From: DAOUMU01 sp034409055
Lineage (GTDB): Bacteria; Chloroflexota; Anaerolineae; 4572-78; J111
Direction: 5' to 3'
Length of the DNA stretch: 9,753 nt
Assembly: GCA_034409055.1 (NCBI GenBank)
Contig: DAOUMU010000378.1
Location: 1-9,753 of the forward strand
This document shows positions 6,261-9,753 of this stretch, one piece after another. The notes under the pieces were generated by a model. That model was not told where the DNA came from and ran no database searches. It saw only the letters and a program-made list of their open reading frames with translations. Numbering within the stretch: position 1 is the first letter of the stretch; each line of letters opens with the position of its first letter. The position numbers and the translations under genes were made by a program.

Positions 6261-7532
6261 ATGGCTCTGGAAGATTTTGCCGCGGAAATGGACCGGTGCA
6301 GCCAGTGTTCCTACTGCAAGTGGATTCCGTTTGACCAGGTGAAGAGCTGGCGGTTTGCCAAGAACTGCCCCAGCATTGCCTACCATAATTTCAACAGTTA
6401 CTCCGCCCGTGGCAGATATGCGGTTGGCCGGTCCCTTATCAAAGGACAAAGCGAATATTCAGATACAGTTCGGAACATCGTCTATACCTGCCTCACCTGC
6501 GGGTCGTGCGATGTAAGTTGCAAAGTCTGCCGCTACAACCTGGAGCCCCTGGAGATGGTGCGTGAACTCAAATTCAACCTGGTTGAGAATGGCCAGGGGC
6601 TTGCTGAACACCGGGCTATCATAGACAGCCTGAACAGAGAACAGAATACTATGCACCAACCCAAAACCAGGCGGGGGGAATGGGCAGACGGTTTGGAGGT
6701 GCCCCGTTTATCTTCACAAAAGGCCGAGGTGCTTTTTCATGCCGGATGCCGGTCCAGTTATGACCCGGACTCGCAAAAATCTGCCAGGGCTGCGGTCCTG
6801 CTGTTGAAAAACGCGGGGGTTGACGTGGGCATCATGGGGGAACATGAGATGTGTTGCGCCGGTAGGGTCTACTCAATGGGCTACAGAGATGAATTTACCC
6901 GTTTTGCCCGGGCCAATATGATCGCCTGGGCCAAAGCCGGGGTGAAAACGGTAGTCACTTCGTGCGCCGACGGCTACCATGCCTTCAAACGCCTTTACCC
7001 CCAAGTGGGTGCTCAGGTTGAGGTATTCCACACGGTAGAATTTATTGATCGCCTGATCAAAGAAGGTAAGCTTACTTTCCGTTCTGAAATCCCCATGACC
7101 GTTACCTATCACGACCCGTGCCATCTGGGAAGGCAGGGAGAACCATACATCCCGTGGAACGGCGCGGAAAAGAAAATCAAAAGCCAGATCATTGTTTATG
7201 AACCGAAAAGGCCGCGCTATAACGGTGCCTGGGGTGTGTATGACCCGCCAAGAGACATCCTCCAGAGCATCCCCGGTGTGGAATTGGTGGAGATGGAACG
7301 AATACGGGAATACAGTTGGTGCTGCGGGGCCGGCGGCGGCGTTCGTGAAGCCTATCCGGAATACTCCAAGTGGACCGCCACCGAGAGGATTGCGGAGGCC
7401 AAAGCAAGCGGAGCCGAAGCGCTGGTTAGCGCCTGCCCCTGGTGCGAACGGAATTTCAAAGATGCTATTAGCACCCTGGGAGATACCATGAGAGTGTATG
7501 ACATTGTTGAACTGGTGCAGCAAGCGATGTAA
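6261..7532 (+). CDS. Fe-S oxidoreductase with two [4Fe-4S] motifs and two CCG domains (GlcF/HdrD-like)
   Basis: This 423-aa protein is the predicted electron-transfer subunit between the flavoproteins and a downstream acceptor. The N-terminal ferredoxin-like part has C13-x2-C16-x2-C19 with C36-P, and C77-x2-C80-x2-C83-x3-C87, giving ligands for two [4Fe-4S] clusters; an extra C90 follows. The first CCG (cysteine-rich) domain has C163, C198-C199 (EMCCAG) and C235 (TSCADGYH). The second has C287 (HDPCHLGR), C354-C355 (SWCCGAGGG) and C392/C395 (ACPWC). CCG domains bind a non-cubane Fe-S cluster in HdrB and occur in HdrD, GlpC, GlcF and lactate dehydrogenase LldE/LutA. There is no membrane segment, so quinone interaction would need a partner. 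GAGGAG (6247-6252) supports the start. The next gene follows after 12 bases, strongly suggesting a shared complex. Confidence 0.92.
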   Translation: MALEDFAAEMDRCSQCSYCKWIPFDQVKSWRFAKNCPSIAYHNFNSYSARGRYAVGRSLIKGQSEYSDTVRNIVYTCLTCGSCDVSCKVCRYNLEPLEMVRELKFNLVENGQGLAEHRAIIDSLNREQNTMHQPKTRRGEWADGLEVPRLSSQKAEVLFHAGCRSSYDPDSQKSARAAVLLLKNAGVDVGIMGEHEMCCAGRVYSMGYRDEFTRFARANMIAWAKAGVKTVVTSCADGYHAFKRLYPQVGAQVEVFHTVEFIDRLIKEGKLTFRSEIPMTVTYHDPCHLGRQGEPYIPWNGAEKKIKSQIIVYEPKRPRYNGAWGVYDPPRDILQSIPGVELVEMERIREYSWCCGAGGGVREAYPEYSKWTATERIAEAKASGAEALVSACPWCERNFKDAISTLGDTMRVYDIVELVQQAM

Positions 7533-7544
7533 CGGAGGAAGCAA

Positions 7545-9200
7545 ATGACCCTACCAAAGAACGTGTATAAGGCCCTGGAAGATATTGTCGGCGCAAAAAA
7601 TATATCGGATGATCCGGCGGTGCTTGACTCGTACCGCTACTCCCTGGCTCATACGGCCATTCATCTCGGCCCCTATTTTGACACTTTTACCCCCAGAGGA
7701 GCGGCTGTGCTTTTGCCGGGGAGCACCGGGGAAGTCCAGGCCATTGTCAAATTGTGCAACAAACACAAAGTAAAGTTTAAGGCCTCAAGCACCTTCTGGT
7801 CCGCTCAGGGCTACCCTTCGGAAGACAATACCATTCAGTTGGATATGCGGCGGATGGATCGGATTCTAGAAATAGACGAAAAGAATATGTTTGCGGTCGT
7901 CGAGCCGGGCGTCATTGGGGCCACGCTGCAAGCTGAAGCCATGAAAGTCGGCCTGAATACGCACATTCCCGGTTCCGGTTGTAGCTGCTCCCCGCTGGCC
8001 AGCGCTACTTCGTACTTTGGCTCCGGGCCAAGCAATCTGTTTGGCGGCTGGTATTACGAAAACTTGCTGGGCGTAGAATGGGTAATGCCCACAGGCGACC
8101 TCTTTAGAATCGGTTCGTTGGGGTCTGGCTGCGGCTGGTTCTGCGGCGAAGGTCCCGGCCCCAGTATGAAGGGTGTCGCCAGAGGATTTTTGGGGGCCAA
8201 AGGCGCGCTGGGCGTTTTCACCAAATGCGCCATCAAACTTTTTGCCTGGCCCGGCCCGGAGACACTCCCCGTAGAAGGGACAATTCCCGCTTATAAGGTG
8301 TCGCTCCCGGATAATTTTAGGGCCTATACCGTGGCTTTCCCCTCGTGGAAGGCCTGGGCCGATGCAGCTTATGCGATCTGGGACGCCGGTATCGGCTATC
8401 TGGCGCACCGGCAGTTCAACATGTTTGGCCGGGACCTGAAGTACGCCATGGTCAAAATCCTCACCGACCCTACCAAAACCCTGGGCGACCTGGAAGAACT
8501 TCTTGAGGACCCGGAAATCCAAAAAGTGACCGAAGAATCCAAACGCGAGTTCCAGATCGTTCTGGTCGGCATGACCCCCCGGGATATGGCCTGGCAGGAA
8601 AAGGCTTTTGAAAAAATCCTGGCCAGGACCGGCGGCTGGGAGGTAGAAGCTATGAATGAACCTGATATCCACGATTGGGCACTGCTTTACCTGATCAGGC
8701 TGGGCCACAAAAACCTGAACCTCGTTTTCGGTGGGTCATACGACGGTTGTTTCGGCCTGCTGGGCGCGGCGGACTACGGCACCTCCCACGCCGAAGAAGC
8801 GGTCCAGTTCAAAAAAGAATGGGAGAAGCGGGGAGCCGTGGTGGAAGCCGGTGGCGATTGTATGATGGGGCCGATCGGTGGTCAGGGTGGGGGCGGCACG
8901 GTCCTGTGGGAAAACTTCACTTGCTTTGACCCGCACGACCGGGAATCGGTTGAAGGAACGCTTGAGCTATTTGATGCGGCCACCGAGCTGGGCCTGGAAA
9001 GAGGTTGGGGCGTGGGCATGGAGAAGTGGAATGCCCAATGTCGAGGGGCCGACGGCAGGACGACTCCCAAAGAGGAACGGGATCGAATGCATTTGGCCGC
9101 GCCGCAGCCAGCCGTCTTTCGCTACCAGCATAAGGTCAGGGAAGCCTTTAACCCGAATGACCTGGGGGATGCCTACTACGAAACATTGGAGGATTCATAA
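7545..9200 (+). CDS. FAD-linked oxidase (GlcD-like, FAD_binding_4 type), 551 aa
   Basis: This is a second flavoprotein of the same superfamily and distinctly longer than the 488-aa neighbour. The FAD domain runs from about 48 to 238: PRGAAVLLPGSTGEVQAIVKLC (50-71), IQLDMRRMDRILEID (97-111), FAVVEPGVIGATLQ (116-129), and GEGPGPSMKGVARGFLG then AKGALGVFTKCAIKLFAWPGP. The C-terminal domain ends in REAFNPNDLGD, the usual family ending. As in the 488-aa protein the glycine phosphate loop is replaced, here by ASSTFWSAQGYPSEDN. Unusual cysteine pairs occur at C146/C148 (GSGCSCSP) and C196/C200 (GCGWFC) in the FAD-domain region. GGAGG (7534-7538) supports the ATG at 7545. The gene is last in the cluster and no terminator is obvious after it. 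It probably acts with the Fe-S protein as a dehydrogenase for a hydroxy-acid, alcohol or aromatic side chain; substrate is unknown. Confidence 0.86.
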   Translation: MTLPKNVYKALEDIVGAKNISDDPAVLDSYRYSLAHTAIHLGPYFDTFTPRGAAVLLPGSTGEVQAIVKLCNKHKVKFKASSTFWSAQGYPSEDNTIQLDMRRMDRILEIDEKNMFAVVEPGVIGATLQAEAMKVGLNTHIPGSGCSCSPLASATSYFGSGPSNLFGGWYYENLLGVEWVMPTGDLFRIGSLGSGCGWFCGEGPGPSMKGVARGFLGAKGALGVFTKCAIKLFAWPGPETLPVEGTIPAYKVSLPDNFRAYTVAFPSWKAWADAAYAIWDAGIGYLAHRQFNMFGRDLKYAMVKILTDPTKTLGDLEELLEDPEIQKVTEESKREFQIVLVGMTPRDMAWQEKAFEKILARTGGWEVEAMNEPDIHDWALLYLIRLGHKNLNLVFGGSYDGCFGLLGAADYGTSHAEEAVQFKKEWEKRGAVVEAGGDCMMGPIGGQGGGGTVLWENFTCFDPHDRESVEGTLELFDAATELGLERGWGVGMEKWNAQCRGADGRTTPKEERDRMHLAAPQPAVFRYQHKVREAFNPNDLGDAYYETLEDS

Positions 9201-9272
9201 TCTGCTCTATAGAACCAGAATTGACAATGAAAAAGTAACTTCCGGTGTGACAACCTCATAGAGCATCCAACC

Positions 9273-9361
9273 ACGTAAAACGTAAAACGTAAAACGTGAA
9301 GCGTAATGACTTATCTATGGCTTGATTTTACGTCACTGCCCTGTGGGTTTACGCTTTACGT
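9273..9361. repeat. Heptamer repeat array ACGTRAA with inverted copies
   Basis: Five head-to-tail heptamers run from 9273 to 9307: ACGTAAA three times, then ACGTGAA and GCGTAAT. Inverted copies follow: TTTTACGT at 9326-9333 and TTTACGC-TTTACGT at 9348-9361. The two outer parts can pair to form a long imperfect hairpin. The array ends one base before the four-hairpin element begins. Confidence 0.8.
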
Positions 9362-9362
9362 T

Positions 9363-9487
9363 CCCTCGTTCCAACGCTCTGCGTTGGAATGCAGCCCGGA
9401 CGCTCCAGCGTCCCGGTGACTGATATGCCGAGGTGGAACGCAGGAGCGTTCCCACTACATTCCAACGGGGACCGTTGGAACGAGGGG
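9363..9487. repeat. Four-hairpin palindromic element with 14-bp terminal inverted repeats (REP/MITE-like)
   Basis: The ends CCCTCGTTCCAACG (9363-9376) and CGTTGGAACGAGGG (9473-9486) are exact inverted copies. Inside are four consecutive perfect stems: TTCCAACGC/GCGTTGGAA (9369-9389, loop TCT), GGACGCT/AGCGTCC (9398-9413, loop CC), GGAACGC/GCGTTCC (9435-9452, loop AGGA) and TTCCAACGG/CCGTTGGAA (9460-9480, loop GGA). This organisation fits a non-coding dispersed repeat of REP, BIME or MITE type. No transposase is present in the window, and copy number elsewhere in the genome cannot be seen here. Confidence 0.75.
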
Positions 9488-9646
9488 AAAGCCAGCGCAG
9501 ATTTTTGTATTGCCGCCGCTCACACTCTTGACGTTCCACCTGAGAGAGTACTGCGGCTGGCCGGGCTATTGCCTGCGTTGCCGGCCTCGGACGATTCCAC
9601 GCTGCAAGGGATAATCGACATCGTTAAGGTAGTTCCGAAAAAATAA
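9488..9646 (+). pseudogene. C-terminal remnant of an XRE-family (helix-turn-helix) regulator gene
   Basis: The frame encodes about 52 residues beginning KASADFCIAAAHTLDVPP and containing ERVLRLAGLLPALP, which resembles the region just after the helix-turn-helix in phage-repressor-like XRE regulators (a pattern like DFCxxxAxALxxPPExVLRLAGLLP). The DNA-binding N-terminal part is missing: directly upstream, in the same frame, lies the four-hairpin element, whose translation (PRWNAGAF and similar) is repeat-derived. The 3' end is also short, stopping at VPKK 11 bases before the second heptamer array. It therefore looks like a gene fragment cut at its 5' side, and perhaps its 3' side, by repeat insertion or deletion. 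Assignment to XRE rests on pattern memory of this C-terminal motif. Confidence 0.55.
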
Positions 9647-9657
9647 TTGTCCCAACT

Positions 9658-9731
9658 CCGTGAAACGTGAAGCGTGAAACGTGATGTTTTTACGCCATAA
9701 ATCCTCACGTTTCACGTTTTACGCTTCACGC
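9658..9731. repeat. Inverted heptamer arrays, 4 + 4 copies (CGTGAAA type)
   Basis: Four forward heptamers (CCGTGAA, ACGTGAA, GCGTGAA, ACGTGAT; 9658-9685) face four inverted ones (CTCACGT, TTCACGT, TTTACGC, TTCACGC; 9704-9731) across an 18-base spacer. 23 of 28 positions can pair, giving a long imperfect hairpin. The sequence family is the same as at 9273-9361. Short outer arms TCCCAA (9650-9655) and TTGGGA (9743-9748) also match. Confidence 0.8.
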
Positions 9732-9753
9732 CACCGAAAGTTTTGGGATGATT

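Larger units (their letters stand above)
9201..9753. other. Repeat-rich intergenic region without an intact gene
   Basis: After the last operon gene the sequence changes character. Bases 9201-9272 show nothing recognisable. Then come, in order, a 7-base repeat array with inverted copies (9273-9361), a four-hairpin element (9363-9487), a broken regulator gene (9488-9646), and a second inverted heptamer array (9658-9731). Open frames across this stretch translate repeat sequence and are not genes. No rho-independent terminator with a clear T-tract was seen, although the hairpins may stop transcription. Confidence 0.75.

Noticed and set aside
7866..8708. 280-codon open frame on the - strand
   Set aside because: It is wholly antisense to the 551-aa FAD oxidase and has no family features or plausible ribosome binding context.
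9204..9264. GCTCTAT / ATAGAGC inverted repeat after the last operon gene as a terminator
   Set aside because: Arms of only 7 bases are separated by 47 bases with no T-tract, so it is easily explained by chance.
9273..9307. CRISPR-like tandem repeat
   Set aside because: The units are 7 bases with no spacers and have inverted copies nearby, which does not match CRISPR repeat/spacer structure.
9333..9539. 68-codon - strand frame
   Set aside because: It reads through the palindromic element; the Arg-rich peptide is typical of translated repeat DNA.
9389..9646. 85-codon + strand frame taken as an intact gene
   Set aside because: The first ~33 codons translate the hairpin repeat, and only the later part is protein-like. 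It was called a pseudogene fragment instead.

Overview
The window looks like part of a catabolic operon from a chemoheterotrophic, probably anaerobic bacterium. Seven genes lie on the + strand, most with strong GGAGG-type ribosome binding sites and most only 12-27 bases apart. The protein style (stand-alone thiolase, HAD-ECH fusion, class III CoA-transferase, C-GCAxxG-C-C redox protein, GlcD/HdrD-type oxidoreductases) and the moderately high GC content suggest a Desulfobacterota (deltaproteobacterial) sulfate reducer or syntroph. That is an inference; no phylogenetic marker is present.

Layout. (1) Bases 1-593 hold the 3' part of a thiolase gene. Bases 609-2633 encode a 674-aa fusion of 3-hydroxyacyl-CoA dehydrogenase (N-terminal) and enoyl-CoA hydratase (C-terminal). 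Bases 2658-3857 encode a CaiB/BaiF-type CoA-transferase. Together these can activate an acid to its CoA thioester, hydrate the enoyl-CoA, oxidise the hydroxyacyl-CoA and cleave the ketoacyl-CoA. Only the acyl-CoA dehydrogenase step is missing from view. (2) A 167-base gap carries two inverted repeats built on the same ATTCTG/CAGAAT half-site, one directly abutting the next gene's Shine-Dalgarno sequence. (3) Bases 4025-9200 form a redox module: a four-cysteine C-GCAxxG-C-C family protein, a 488-aa FAD-linked oxidase, a 423-aa Fe-S protein with two [4Fe-4S] motifs and two CCG domains, and a 551-aa FAD-linked oxidase. The last three resemble in make-up the FAD/Fe-S/FAD complex of glycolate oxidase (GlcDEF). 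A 26-bp perfect palindrome lies between the first oxidase and the Fe-S gene. (4) Bases 9201-9753 hold no intact gene. They contain two inverted arrays of a 7-base repeat (consensus ACGTRAA), a roughly 125-bp element made of four consecutive perfect hairpins with 14-bp terminal inverted repeats, and between them the C-terminal remnant of an XRE-type regulator gene.

How the genes may work together: the CoA-transferase, fusion enzyme and thiolase would process an acyl-CoA by beta-oxidation. The FAD/Fe-S/FAD set would oxidise a hydroxy-acid or alcohol-type substrate and pass electrons through the Fe-S protein to a quinone or other carrier. The substrate is not identifiable from sequence. The strongest candidates for something undescribed are the divergent redox module with its small cysteine protein, and the composite repeat structure at the right end.
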